Positions 54,153 through 63,442 of a DNA stretch of 64,000 nucleotides are shown piece by piece. The stretch spans positions 1-64,000 of the forward strand of contig JBBRDM010000002.1 of NCBI GenBank assembly GCA_038203935.1, in the 5' to 3' direction. Numbering within the stretch: position 1 is the stretch's first letter; each line of letters opens with the position of its first letter. The notes beneath the pieces were generated by a model. The model was not told the DNA's origin. It did no database searches and was given only the letters and a program-made list of their open reading frames with translations. A program made the position numbers and the translations under genes. Source of the DNA: JANXSG01 sp038203935 (GTDB taxonomy: Bacteria; Armatimonadota; Chthonomonadetes; Chthonomonadales; Chthonomonadaceae).

Positions 54153-56486
54153 ATGATGAATTTTCCAACCGTATTTATGAACAGGGACGATGGTGTTATG
54201 CAGATAATGCAGTTGTTGGTGGCAATAATTTTTTTATCAGCATCTGAACTCTCTGCAGCCGGTTCGCCTCCTGTACTGAAAAACATAGTGGTTCGCCCTA
54301 CGATTGGCGCTGCAAAAACTCTTAGTTCAGCACAGTCAGTGGAATTACTGCCTGTAAAAACAGCTAAATCTACGCCCGCTAAAATAGAGTTCCTTCGTGA
54401 TGTTGCGCCTATTCTGGATCGCAGCGGATGTTCCGTTGCCGAATGCCATGGCAAGTTTGGTGGAAGAGGCGGACTGCAGCTATCTCTGCTCACGCTCAGT
54501 CCTGAAGATGACTATGATCCGTTGATTCATGGCGACCGTGGGCGCAGAGTAAATTTTGCGGTCCCTGAGAAAAGCCTTTTTCTTCTGAAAGCTACCAACC
54601 AGATCCCTCATAAAGGCGGTGCTAGATTTACTGTCGGTTCCACGCCGTATAATACGCTTCTGAAGTGGGTAAAAGCCGGAGCGCCGTTCGAAACGAGCGA
54701 TCCTCGCCTTGTCAGCCTGACTCTTCAGCCTCCCCTAGTTGCGCTGAAAAAAGTTGGCCAGACTCAGCTGCTGCATGCGCTGGCAGTCTATACAGACGGA
54801 AGCAAACGGGATGTTACCGCTCAGACGGTATTCATGTCTACCAATGGAGCCGTGCTTCAGGTCAGCCCTACGGGTACTGTGACAGGTGGCCGCTGGGGTG
54901 GAGGAGCTATACTTGGCCGATATCTTGGGACTATCGCGGCGTCATTTTTCACTCTTCCTCAATCGTTGAAAGGCGCTTATCCCCCTCAGGAAGCCGGTAA
55001 TTTCATCGACAAGATGGTTTTTACCAACTTGAAGAAGCTGAATGTGATTCCCTCTGCTCCGAGTTCGGATTCTGAATTTCTTCGGCGCGTGACTCTGGAC
55101 ACTTTGGGCAGGCTGCCAAATCCGGATGAGATAAACGCGTTTACTAAAAATACCGATCCCAATAAGCGTGCCAAAAAAATCGATACGCTGCTGGAAACTC
55201 CTGAATTTACTGATTTCCGCGCGCTCCATCTGGCAGACCTCCTGCGAGTTAACCCACAGAAATTGGGGCAGGGAGGCACACTGGGCGAACGCGGTGCAGA
55301 GCTCTTTTACGAATGGATTTGGAATGGAGTCGCCTCCAACAAACCCTGGGATCAGTTCGTGCGGGAAGTGCTCACCGCTCGCGGCAGCACTTATCAGAAT
55401 GGCCCCGCCAACTTCTATCGAATCGAAACCGGCGCTAACGACCGCATGGAAAATATCGGGCAGGCGTTTCTTGGTGTGAGAATGTCGTGTGCGCGCTGCC
55501 ATAAGCACCCATTCGATCGTTGGACCACCGACGACTACTGGAATTTCTCCGCATTCACAGCTAAAGTGGGAATTACTGGCGGGCATATCTACAATGAAAA
55601 CGTAATCACCTATTCGCCAGGAGCTACGCTCGCAAACCAGTCGGTAAACGGGCGTAATAAAGGGAAACTCGCACCTGCGACCTTCCTGGGAGATAAATCG
55701 CCTGCGCCCAATGCACCCGACCAGCTCAATGCGCTGGCTGCATGGATAACCGACTCTAAAAATCCCTTCTTTGCAAGAGCCACCGTGAATCGAATCTGGT
55801 CTTACTATTTTGGCAAAGGTATTATCAATCCGGTGGATGATATGCGTGCCACTTCGCCGGAGAGCGTTCCCGGCCTGCTTGATGCACTCGCTCAGGAGTT
55901 CGTAAAAAATAAATACGATGTGAAGACGTTGATTCGCGAGATTCTGAACTCTCATATCTATCAGCTTAGCTCGATACCGAACGAATCGAATGTTAAAGAC
56001 GATCAGTTTTTCTCGCGATTTACGCCGCGCCCAATGCCGGCGCAGGCGCTTCTGGATATGCTGAATCAGGCAACCGGAATTGAAGAGCATATCGGCTACT
56101 ATCCGGAAAGATCGCGCGCAGTGCAGGCGGCATCACCGGTTTCCAGCTACTTCCTGGATGCTTTCGGACAGTCGCATCGGGAGTTCCTGGCCGATATCGA
56201 TCCGAAGCTGGAGCCAAATCTCGTGCAGACTCTGCACATGATCAACTCACCCTATATAGAGAGCAAAGTACGAGATGGACACAATATTACCGAGCTTTTG
56301 AAGCGTTCCAGCAGTCCGGATGAGGCAGTGCGTTCGCTCTACATGCTCACCTTTTCCCGCGAACCTTCCCCTGCAGAGATAACGAAATCCGTCGCTATTA
56401 TGAAGGGCGCAAAAGATTTGAAAGAAGGCACACAGGACCTGCTTTGGGCGCTGGTAACTTCACGCGAATTCTATTTTAATCATTAG
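54153..56486 (+). CDS. DUF1549/DUF1553 cytochrome-like envelope protein
   Basis: Exported protein of 777 residues. A hydrophobic N-terminus (IMQLLVAIIFLSASELSAAG) is followed by a PSCyt1-like domain with the wider heme motif C93-x4-C98-H99 (CSVAECHGKFGGRGGLQLS), a bacterial Ig-like domain (about 185-280, ALAVYTDGSKRDVTAQTVFMS), DUF1549 (about 285-475) with C446-AR-C449-H450 (CARCHKHPFDRW) and DUF1553 (about 525-765) with NRIWSYYFGKGIINPVDDMR. The wide CxxxxCH is usual in this subgroup. Start could also be an ATG at 54198. It begins a four-gene operon and shares its architecture with the 1164-residue protein at 27918. Confidence 0.9.
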   Translation: MMNFPTVFMNRDDGVMQIMQLLVAIIFLSASELSAAGSPPVLKNIVVRPTIGAAKTLSSAQSVELLPVKTAKSTPAKIEFLRDVAPILDRSGCSVAECHGKFGGRGGLQLSLLTLSPEDDYDPLIHGDRGRRVNFAVPEKSLFLLKATNQIPHKGGARFTVGSTPYNTLLKWVKAGAPFETSDPRLVSLTLQPPLVALKKVGQTQLLHALAVYTDGSKRDVTAQTVFMSTNGAVLQVSPTGTVTGGRWGGGAILGRYLGTIAASFFTLPQSLKGAYPPQEAGNFIDKMVFTNLKKLNVIPSAPSSDSEFLRRVTLDTLGRLPNPDEINAFTKNTDPNKRAKKIDTLLETPEFTDFRALHLADLLRVNPQKLGQGGTLGERGAELFYEWIWNGVASNKPWDQFVREVLTARGSTYQNGPANFYRIETGANDRMENIGQAFLGVRMSCARCHKHPFDRWTTDDYWNFSAFTAKVGITGGHIYNENVITYSPGATLANQSVNGRNKGKLAPATFLGDKSPAPNAPDQLNALAAWITDSKNPFFARATVNRIWSYYFGKGIINPVDDMRATSPESVPGLLDALAQEFVKNKYDVKTLIREILNSHIYQLSSIPNESNVKDDQFFSRFTPRPMPAQALLDMLNQATGIEEHIGYYPERSRAVQAASPVSSYFLDAFGQSHREFLADIDPKLEPNLVQTLHMINSPYIESKVRDGHNITELLKRSSSPDEAVRSLYMLTFSREPSPAEITKSVAIMKGAKDLKEGTQDLLWALVTSREFYFNH

Positions 56487-56516
56487 CTGAGGGCGATCTT
56501 CATTAGGAGAATACAG

Positions 56517-57839
56517 ATGGCACACGACTGGCTGAGCGACTGCGAAAAATACCACCGAAGAGATGTGCTGAGAGTTGGCGCGCTGAGTTTTATGGGGTTA
56601 ACACTCTCAAAATATTTCGCCCTGGCAGATGAGGCTAAAAAAGTTAATCCCATGGCGCAAACCTCGGGAACGGCCGACTCGGTGGTTCTTATCTGGCTTG
56701 CCGGCGGGCCCAGTCATTTGGATACCTGGGACCTCAAGCCGGATGCGCCGCTAGAAATCCGTGGAACCTTCAAACCTATTGAAACGAGCGCCAAGGGAAT
56801 CCAGATATCCGAGCATCTTCCAAAAGTCGCCAGGCAGATGGATAAAGTGTGCCTTGTGCGCAGCATGACAAGTCCGGCTGCCGCTCACGAAATCGGCACG
56901 CATTACATGCTCACAGGATTCCTGCCACTCCCGGGCTTTGCGGTTCCCAGCTACGGAGCCGTCGCTGCCAAACTCCTTGGGCCGCGCAGCGCACTCCCTC
57001 CTTACATCTCCATTCAGCAGCCGGACGACTCTATGGGAGCTGGTTTCCTCGGAGCTGCGCTGAATCCATTCTGCCCGGGTGCCGATCCGAACTCGGGGAA
57101 TTTTCAGGTGCGCGATCTGGAGATGCCTGGCGGCATGACTACCGAGAAACTTGACCGGCGTAAATCGCTGCGCGAGACGGTGGACAACGCCTTCCGAAAG
57201 CAGGAAAAAGGCAGTGATACCGCCAGAGCAGTCGATGCTTTCTACAATCGCGCCTACACCCTGCTATCTTCCAACGAGGCACGCGCCGCCTTCGATCTTT
57301 CGAAAGAGAAAGAAGAGCTTCGCAGCGCATACGGCAGAAACACATTCGGCCAGAGCCTGCTGCTCTCCAGAAGGCTGGTGGAAGCGGGCGTTCGGTTCAC
57401 AACGGTGACACTGGGCGGATGGGATAACCATTCCAATATTTTTAATGCAATGGCTGGTGGATCACTGCCCGTATTCGACCAGGGATTTTCCGCATTTATC
57501 GCCGATCTGGCACAGCGCGGCCTTCTTCAGCGTACGATGGTAGTGGTGATGGGCGAGTTCGGGCGCACGCCAATCATCAATAAAGACGGCGGCCGCGACC
57601 ATCATCCCCGTGTCTTCTCAACTTTGCTGGCAGGAGGCGGAATCAAAGGCGGCACTCTGGTCGGTTCATCCGATGCCAGAGGGATGGAGCCAGCCTCCGA
57701 TCCGGTTCGTCCAGAGGATATGTCCGCTACAATCTATCAGGCGCTCGGCCTCGACTACACACAGAGTATATCCTCACCCGAAGGCGTGCGCATAGCCCTC
57801 TCACGCGGCGGCGCGCCAATTCGCAAAGCGCTGGCGTAA
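56517..57839 (+). CDS. DUF1501 protein with Tat signal
   Basis: Protein of 440 residues of the DUF1501 family (alkaline phosphatase/sulfatase-like fold). The N-terminus carries a twin-arginine signal (YHRRDVLRVGALSFMGL). VVLIWLAGGPSHLDTWDLKPDAP is the family opening with its metal-site region, and GEFGRTPIINKDGGRDHHPRVFS is the hallmark C-terminal metal motif. These proteins nearly always lie next to DUF1549/DUF1553 genes, as here (30 bp), and are presumed partners in the same envelope process. A ribosome site AGGAGA lies 6 nt before the ATG. Confidence 0.93.
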   Translation: MAHDWLSDCEKYHRRDVLRVGALSFMGLTLSKYFALADEAKKVNPMAQTSGTADSVVLIWLAGGPSHLDTWDLKPDAPLEIRGTFKPIETSAKGIQISEHLPKVARQMDKVCLVRSMTSPAAAHEIGTHYMLTGFLPLPGFAVPSYGAVAAKLLGPRSALPPYISIQQPDDSMGAGFLGAALNPFCPGADPNSGNFQVRDLEMPGGMTTEKLDRRKSLRETVDNAFRKQEKGSDTARAVDAFYNRAYTLLSSNEARAAFDLSKEKEELRSAYGRNTFGQSLLLSRRLVEAGVRFTTVTLGGWDNHSNIFNAMAGGSLPVFDQGFSAFIADLAQRGLLQRTMVVVMGEFGRTPIINKDGGRDHHPRVFSTLLAGGGIKGGTLVGSSDARGMEPASDPVRPEDMSATIYQALGLDYTQSISSPEGVRIALSRGGAPIRKALA

Positions 57840-57846
57840 GAGGATT

Positions 57847-59076
57847 ATGATGGTGAACCCTCAAAAACATGTGAACGGGAAAGTGCTCCTCCTCCCAACG
57901 CCTCCCCCAGACGCTCTTTCCTCACACGAGCGGGGCTATCACACGACTCAGTTCTCTCGCTCTCCTGCTTTTGGAAGATGGGGGAATGGAGGGAACTCTG
58001 TAAATCTCTTTACCCTCGGAGGCACGAGGGAATCAGGGAAGTTTTTCAGCGAGTTAGGGAAAACATTACTTCTTTTCCTCATTCTAATGTTAGGATTCTG
58101 CGGCTCAGTGAAAGCAGATTCTCCAAAAGGCGCAATTGGCGCTCTGGTATTCAGTCCGGATGGAAAGCAGCTGGCTGTCGGCGGATACAAAGAGGTTGTA
58201 ATTTTTGATACCGCGAGTTGGAAACCGACTGCAGTTTTTACCGAGGTCGAGGAGAATGTACGGTCGTTAGCATACCACCCTGATGGACACACGCTTGCCA
58301 TCGGCAGCGGGCTAGCAGCGCGAACAGGTGATTTGTGCCTGTGGGACACTCTCGCTGCAGCAGCGAAACCCCGTATATTTCCGCCTCAGAAAGATACCGT
58401 AGAAGCTCTGGCCTTCAGCAAAGACGGCAAGGCTCTTCTGGCAGGCAGCAACGACAGCAAAGCACATCTCTACGCCAATCTACCCTACGAGTTTGGGCCG
58501 GTTCTCGATGAACATAATGGCAGAGTCCATGCGGTTGCGTTTTCGCCCAGGCAGGATTTTGTGTTCGTCACCGGCGCAATGGATAAGGTCGTGAAGGTTT
58601 GGGATGTGAAAAGTCATCAAACAGTCGTAAACTTTGATCAGAGCGAAGGGGGCATATCCGGTTTGGTTTTTCTGCCGAACGGGCTGCAGTTTGTCGGCGC
58701 CAGCCTGGACGGACGTTTGTTCTGGTGGCAGGTTGACTATAACGAGAGGAAACACATCTACAGCGGTGCGCACTATCGTACCGTTTCGGCACATGATGGC
58801 GGTGTTTTAAGCCTGGCGATATCAAGTGATGGAGCGCGGCTGATTACAGCTGGCCAGGATAATCTCGTAAAAATCTGGAAAGCGGATGACGGCGGCCCAA
58901 TAAAAGATTTCAAGGACTGCAAACAGCCGTGTTATGCAGTGGCTCTCAATTCAAAAGGGTCACTGGCAGCGGCTGGAGGTGAAGAAGGAGTTGTGCGCAT
59001 CTGGGATGTCGAGGCCAACAAACTGCTTATCACACTCGAGATGCCTCCAATTATACGGACTGCCGTCGCTAAATGA
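57847..59076 (+). CDS. Exported WD40-repeat protein
   Basis: Protein of 409 residues. From about residue 93 it is a WD40 beta-propeller of about six or seven blades: IGALVFSPDGKQLAVGG, VRSLAYHPDGHTLAIGS, VEALAFSKDGKALLAGS, VHAVAFSPRQDFVFVTGAMDKVVKVWD, VLSLAISSDGARLITAGQDNLVKIW and CYAVALNSKGSLAAAGGEEGVVRIWD. A hydrophobic stretch (LLLFLILMLGFCGSVKA) just before is the true signal peptide, but it lies behind about 70 extra residues (see the finding on the 5' end). It sits 7 bp after DUF1501 in the operon and is a likely scaffold. Confidence 0.88.
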   Translation: MMVNPQKHVNGKVLLLPTPPPDALSSHERGYHTTQFSRSPAFGRWGNGGNSVNLFTLGGTRESGKFFSELGKTLLLFLILMLGFCGSVKADSPKGAIGALVFSPDGKQLAVGGYKEVVIFDTASWKPTAVFTEVEENVRSLAYHPDGHTLAIGSGLAARTGDLCLWDTLAAAAKPRIFPPQKDTVEALAFSKDGKALLAGSNDSKAHLYANLPYEFGPVLDEHNGRVHAVAFSPRQDFVFVTGAMDKVVKVWDVKSHQTVVNFDQSEGGISGLVFLPNGLQFVGASLDGRLFWWQVDYNERKHIYSGAHYRTVSAHDGGVLSLAISSDGARLITAGQDNLVKIWKADDGGPIKDFKDCKQPCYAVALNSKGSLAAAGGEEGVVRIWDVEANKLLITLEMPPIIRTAVAK

Positions 59077-59119
59077 GCCCCCAGCCGAAAATGGAACCTT
59101 AATCGAGTTTGTAATATAA

Positions 59120-61327
59120 ATGAAAACTTATTCCACATTCAAAAATTCACCTTCTATTTCGGTACTGCATCGAGGATTTCGACGAAGATTACCTCTGATA
59201 TCCTTATTTGCCTTCGCGCACCTCCTTTCCGCGACTCTCTGCATGGCTCAGATTCCCCGTATCAATACATTCTTTCCCATTGGCGGGCGAGCGGGGAGCA
59301 CAGTGGATGTCGAGATTCGCGGCTCCAGCCTGGAAGGCGCGCATCAGCTCCTCATTCACGGATCCGGGGTGACCGGAACTGTTTCTCCGGGTAATGATAA
59401 AGTCGACGAGACCAATAAACCTCTCTTGCAGGCGAAGTGCCAGGGCTGCCACGAACTGCGCTCTCCTGCCAACCGGAGTATGACGCCTGGACAGTGGGCC
59501 GCAACGGTCGAACGAATGGTCAAGCTGCGGCAGGCTCCGCTCTCCGCTGATGACGCTGCAAAAGTTACCGCTTATCTAGTTGGGGCGGCCAAAGCCGGAC
59601 GGGTAACAGCTTCGCTGAATATTGCGCAGGGCACTCTTTCCGGAATTGTCGAAGTGAGGCTGGTGACCTCGAACGGAATTTCAACTCCCTCGTTTTTTGA
59701 AGTGGGCAATCTACCGGAAGTGATGGCCGCCAGTACCAAGTGGGAACAGGCCCAGCCAGTGTCGCTGCCATGCATTGTGAATGGCTGTTTCATGTCGAAT
59801 GGAGAGCATCACTATTTTCGATTCAAGGCAAAAAAAGAGGAGCGGCTGGTCTTCAATCTGAAAGGCTACCGTTACAACGATACCACGCAGCTCTACTTCA
59901 ATCCGAATCTGCGGCTCTACGATTCGACTGGCAAAGAGCTCGTCGAAAATCACGGCTACTACGAGTTCGATCCCGTCATAGACTGGACATGCCCGGCAGA
60001 CGGGGAATATACCATCGAAGCCAGAGACTTGCTCGGCCACTCCAATCCCGGAAGTGTCTACCGACTTGTGATGGGTCACCTTCCATACGACCTTGTTGTT
60101 TCACCGCCTGTGGTACAGTCTGGGATGTCCGCACCCTGCGAAGTATTTGGGAAGGATATCGAGAACCTGCCCAACCGATTCACCCTCACGGCCTCCGGCG
60201 AACCAGGCATTCAGCAGTCCTCCACTCCTTTCGGACCAGCGCCCTATCTGGTATCTCATTATCCTGTCACACTGCATACCGTAACTCCTGGAGGCGCTTC
60301 TGGAAGCCATGTGCTGCCACAGACTTTTGCCGGGTCGATATCAAAAGCTGGGGATGTGCAGTTATTTAATATTCAGGGGAATGGGTTGTACGAAATCAGT
60401 GTCTTCAGCTCAAGGCTCGGCGCTGAGGGCGCGATGCGGGTTTCACTGCTGAACTCCAAGGGCGCGGCAGTTAAATCAATCACCGGCGATAACAGAATGG
60501 CGGCGAAGCTGGAGCCGGCTGAGCAGTACCAGCTAAAGGTGGAGGAGGCTTCTGGTCTGGGCGGGCCGCAATACGTCTACGCAATCGAGGCGCGGGAGTC
60601 TAGGCCTGGTGTGAGACTTACCGTCAATCCAGACAATGTTACGCTGCGGCCTGGAATGTCGACAGCGGTCGAAGTCACACTTGGAAGACGGCGTGCTGCT
60701 CTGGAAGGGGATGTCATCATCACTGCAGAGAATCTTCCTTCGGGAGTGACTGCGAAACCCGCTGTCATTCAGCCTGATAGAGATACCGCGCTGCTAGTGC
60801 TCACTGCGGCTTCGAACGCTCCCATGACCGCTCAGCCGATCCGTATCACAGGCAAATTGAAAGGCGCAGGAGGGGAAGTAACGGTGGCGGCTCAGCCGCA
60901 GGAGCTGTATCGCCTGAATAATGAACCTCGCACGCACAACTGGAGCGACATCGCCCTGGCCGTATGCGGAGAATCGAAATTCAGCCTGGAGCTGCAGAGC
61001 GCCATGCCAGTGAAAGTGCATCCCCGCAAGGGAGTTGAGGTCAAAGTTAAGATTCATAGGAAGCCGGGTTTTACCGGTTCGGTTACCGTCTATATCAACG
61101 GGCTTCCGAGAGGCTGGGTAGCTAATCAGGAATCGACCAACGGCGATACCATTACAATGACGGTCCGCCCGGATGGCAACGATACCCGCCCTTTCCTCAC
61201 CCGCGATCCAAAATTCACCCCTATTACCGCCATCCTCGAAGCCTCATCAGATGAATTCCATTTCGTCTTTGCCGACCTGCCCATCGTAAAATCCGATAAA
61301 ATCAGCGACAGGGATGATGACCGGTAG
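59120..61327 (+). CDS. Exported PPC-like protein with embedded heme-c motif
   Basis: Exported protein of 735 residues (signal peptide LISLFAFAHLLSATLCMAQ). It begins IPRINTFFPIGGRAGSTVDVEIRGSSL, an Ig/IPT-like fold found in planctomycetal 'PPC domain' proteins. Inside this a cytochrome segment is inserted: C107-QG-C110-H111 (CQGCHELRSPANRS) followed by PGQWAATVERMVKL and DDAAKVTAYLVGA, the usual distal Met/helix pattern. The remainder has PPC-like beta domains (DGEYTIEARDLLGHSNPGSVYRL). It is the last gene of the DUF1549-DUF1501-WD40 operon and would contribute a second redox centre. Substrate and partners are unknown. Confidence 0.85.
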   Translation: MKTYSTFKNSPSISVLHRGFRRRLPLISLFAFAHLLSATLCMAQIPRINTFFPIGGRAGSTVDVEIRGSSLEGAHQLLIHGSGVTGTVSPGNDKVDETNKPLLQAKCQGCHELRSPANRSMTPGQWAATVERMVKLRQAPLSADDAAKVTAYLVGAAKAGRVTASLNIAQGTLSGIVEVRLVTSNGISTPSFFEVGNLPEVMAASTKWEQAQPVSLPCIVNGCFMSNGEHHYFRFKAKKEERLVFNLKGYRYNDTTQLYFNPNLRLYDSTGKELVENHGYYEFDPVIDWTCPADGEYTIEARDLLGHSNPGSVYRLVMGHLPYDLVVSPPVVQSGMSAPCEVFGKDIENLPNRFTLTASGEPGIQQSSTPFGPAPYLVSHYPVTLHTVTPGGASGSHVLPQTFAGSISKAGDVQLFNIQGNGLYEISVFSSRLGAEGAMRVSLLNSKGAAVKSITGDNRMAAKLEPAEQYQLKVEEASGLGGPQYVYAIEARESRPGVRLTVNPDNVTLRPGMSTAVEVTLGRRRAALEGDVIITAENLPSGVTAKPAVIQPDRDTALLVLTAASNAPMTAQPIRITGKLKGAGGEVTVAAQPQELYRLNNEPRTHNWSDIALAVCGESKFSLELQSAMPVKVHPRKGVEVKVKIHRKPGFTGSVTVYINGLPRGWVANQESTNGDTITMTVRPDGNDTRPFLTRDPKFTPITAILEASSDEFHFVFADLPIVKSDKISDRDDDR

Positions 61328-61337
61328 TACCAATTCT

Positions 61338-61721
61338 TCAGAACGTTGTTCCATTACATAAGATTCCGCCATGACTTCCCGCATGAACATGCCAGTCCTC
61401 GTAACCATCGTCGTTTCCAAACACTTCAAATATTAAACCGCCTGAGAAAAAAAGTGTCAAGTTCGAGAGTGGTTCCAATACGATCTCAGACTTGATTACC
61501 GTATGATCAAGAATCCGCCATAGTTCGAAACGATCTCTCTCTTGAATGCTTCTTTTCTCATCTATAATATCGCCACCAGATGAAGTTAATTTCCAATAAG
61601 ATTCGGCAACAACCAGCACATCATCTAACAGAAATGAAGTCTGATATTGATCGAGTATCACTCTGGTCACTGTTGTACCAACCAGCGAGCCAACAATTTG
61701 TGATTTACTTTCTATAGTCAA
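61338..61721 (-). CDS. Small hypothetical protein, DUF6188-like pattern
   Basis: Protein of 127 residues with no signal or membrane segment. It has two strand-rich blocks: IVGSLVGTTVTRVILDQYQTSFLL...VLVVAES and LEPLSNLTLFFSGGLIFEVFGNDDGYEDWHVHAG. The second block, with its G-x-L-x-V-x-x-N-D-x-x-YE-W core, resembles DUF6188 and similar small immunity-like proteins. It shares its first block with the gene at 62221-62409 on the same strand, so the two appear to be relatives. Function is unknown. Confidence 0.6.
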   Translation of the reverse strand: MTIESKSQIVGSLVGTTVTRVILDQYQTSFLLDDVLVVAESYWKLTSSGGDIIDEKRSIQERDRFELWRILDHTVIKSEIVLEPLSNLTLFFSGGLIFEVFGNDDGYEDWHVHAGSHGGILCNGTTF

Positions 61722-61802
61722 AGATTTTTTTCCAGATCGGAAAACATATTGATATTCCGCATCGTTAAGATTTATGGATGAGAGTATTGATAATTGCTAT
61801 TG

Positions 61803-61964
61803 ATAGTTTGATCCTGGGTAACATCAGTTACTAACTGATGTTACCCAGGCAAGCAGTTTCCCAGGATCAAACTACCCATAGCTTTTAGATACATTCTATT
61901 CTATGAACGTTAACGAAATGGATTTTCAAATCCATCGTCTGAACATAAAATTATTGATCTTGCA
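61803..61964 (-). repeat. Dispersed repeat family B, inverted copy with nested hairpin
   Basis: On the minus strand this aligns with 52201-52343. It carries a perfect 18-bp hairpin (61813-61830 and 61832-61849, one-base loop C, ends CCTGGGTAAC/GTTACCCAGG) nested in an outer inverted repeat of TAGTTTGATCCTGGG and CCCAGGATCAAACTA (61804-61818 and 61860-61874). It occupies much of the gene-free gap 61722-62220. Confidence 0.8.
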
Positions 61965-62220
61965 TCGGTAATCTGTGCTATCCTGCAAGTGAAAGAATTC
62001 CGAAAAATTTTCATATCATCTTACTGTACTGATTGGCTGCGTAACATGAGTTATTAATTAATTATGTAAGTTCCGAGTGGCCTATAAAACTCAATCGCTT
62101 CAACACTCAGAAAATCCTGAGATGCATAAGAGATATCCAATTTATCACCATTACTGAACGAGAAATATTATGTTCATTTTAATTCTTCTATCCTGAGAAT
62201 TTTTAATTTCCAATTAATTC

Positions 62221-62409
62221 TCAAAGATGATTTTTAAATCCATATTCGCTCCAGTCATATATTCTGCCTGAAATATCGATTCTTGGATGTGTCTGAACAT
62301 GTAAAACAACTTCAGGTTCATCGAAGAAAAATTGAAGATAATCCCAAATAAATACTACGGAAGTCAATTTTTTACCAACAATCGATTGAAATGCAGTATG
62401 CAGAGTCAT
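62221..62409 (-). CDS. Short relative of the DUF6188-like gene, possibly truncated
   Basis: Protein of 62 residues starting at the ATG at 62409. FQSIVGKKLTSVVFIWDYLQFFFDEPEVVLHVQTHPRI parallels KSQIVGSLVGTTVTRVILDQYQTSFLLDDVLVVAES in the 127-residue gene, but the second conserved block is missing, so it may be a truncated copy. A longer frame from 62532 would add 41 residues without matching features. Confidence 0.45.
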   Translation of the reverse strand: MTLHTAFQSIVGKKLTSVVFIWDYLQFFFDEPEVVLHVQTHPRIDISGRIYDWSEYGFKNHL

Positions 62410-62601
62410 GCGCAAATAACCACATTTCGTAAAATTTGAGTTTAATCCAATATTTAAGATCCAAATTCCTCTGTGAGCTAAATTATCACTATTGACATCA
62501 AACAGCAAAAAATGATTTGCAGTATCCGGCAATTCATTTTGGTAGTTGACTCGTATTCAAACTTATTCGACATTTGCGCTTGGGGATGGTACAATTCACA
62601 T

Positions 62602-63432
62602 ATGAAGAAACAAAATCTAAAACGCAGCGCTATTGAGCCAGAAGAGCGGTATTTCAAAGTCGTTATCATCTATGCAGGATTCCTGCTGCTTGGATTTTCG
62701 CTCATGCAGTTTGGCGGCGAAGATGGCAGAAAATATGGCCCGATTGTTCTGCTGCTCAGCATTGGAAGCCTGATTCGCAGAATGACAAGGGCGATGTGGG
62801 CGGCCAGAGACCGCCGACAAGCGGCTGCCGAAGAGGCGAAAAGAGAGATTATTAAACTGGAGCGCAGAGAAAGAGATCGTGAAGAGCGTGATCGTCTCAA
62901 TCTTGAAAAGGGTCATCAGAAGCGCAACACTATTAAAACCCGCCAGACGCTGGCGGACAAACGCCAGATTCAGCACCTCGAGGCCCAGGCTGAATCGACT
63001 CGCCAACTGGAGCGATCCGAGCTCATACGGAAAGAAGCGGAGAGATTGAAATCGACCAGGCTGGAGCAGCTCATTCCATTCGTCAAAGAGGCACTGGAGC
63101 TGCCGGGTGATGAGTGGAATGAAGAGCAGGACAGCATCCAGTGGAAGGCAGTCTTGAGCAGAGATCTTACACAAAAGCGAGAACTAATCCTGGTACTTTC
63201 CCCTCGTAAGCAGGCAGATATCCACGAAATTGAAGAGATGGAAGCGCTTCGCCGGGATGAAAACTGTGATCGGGGTAAACTGATTTCGGTGGGCGGATTT
63301 TCCCCGCGCGCGGTGAGGCAGGGTTCACGGCTGCCGATCACTTTGATAGATGCTCATCTCCTTGCCGACTACATCTTGACCCCTGGGCGGGAATCTGCAG
63401 ATTCGCCCGTGAACAAAGAACTTGCAGGATGA
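62602..63432 (+). CDS. Membrane protein with long coiled coil
   Basis: Protein of 276 residues. Two hydrophobic segments (VVIIYAGFLLLGFSLMQFGG and YGPIVLLLSIGSLI, about 17-58) are followed by a long charged helix (about 65-150) rich in R/E/K/Q (ELERRERDREERDRLNLEKG..., DKRQIQHLEAQAESTRQLERSEL), which should form a coiled coil, and a C-terminal alpha/beta domain (LILVLSPRKQADIHEIEEMEAL, LIDAHLLADYIL) that resembles a small restriction-endonuclease-like or Mrr-like fold in outline; this is uncertain. It lies 10 bp before the threonine aldolase gene. Confidence 0.65.
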   Translation: MKKQNLKRSAIEPEERYFKVVIIYAGFLLLGFSLMQFGGEDGRKYGPIVLLLSIGSLIRRMTRAMWAARDRRQAAAEEAKREIIKLERRERDREERDRLNLEKGHQKRNTIKTRQTLADKRQIQHLEAQAESTRQLERSELIRKEAERLKSTRLEQLIPFVKEALELPGDEWNEEQDSIQWKAVLSRDLTQKRELILVLSPRKQADIHEIEEMEALRRDENCDRGKLISVGGFSPRAVRQGSRLPITLIDAHLLADYILTPGRESADSPVNKELAG

Positions 63433-63442
63433 GGAGGGCAGG

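Noticed and set aside
54942..56090. Long open frame (382 codons) on the minus strand
   Set aside because: It lies wholly antisense to the DUF1549/1553 gene, whose motifs are clear. Composition is typical of a shadow frame.
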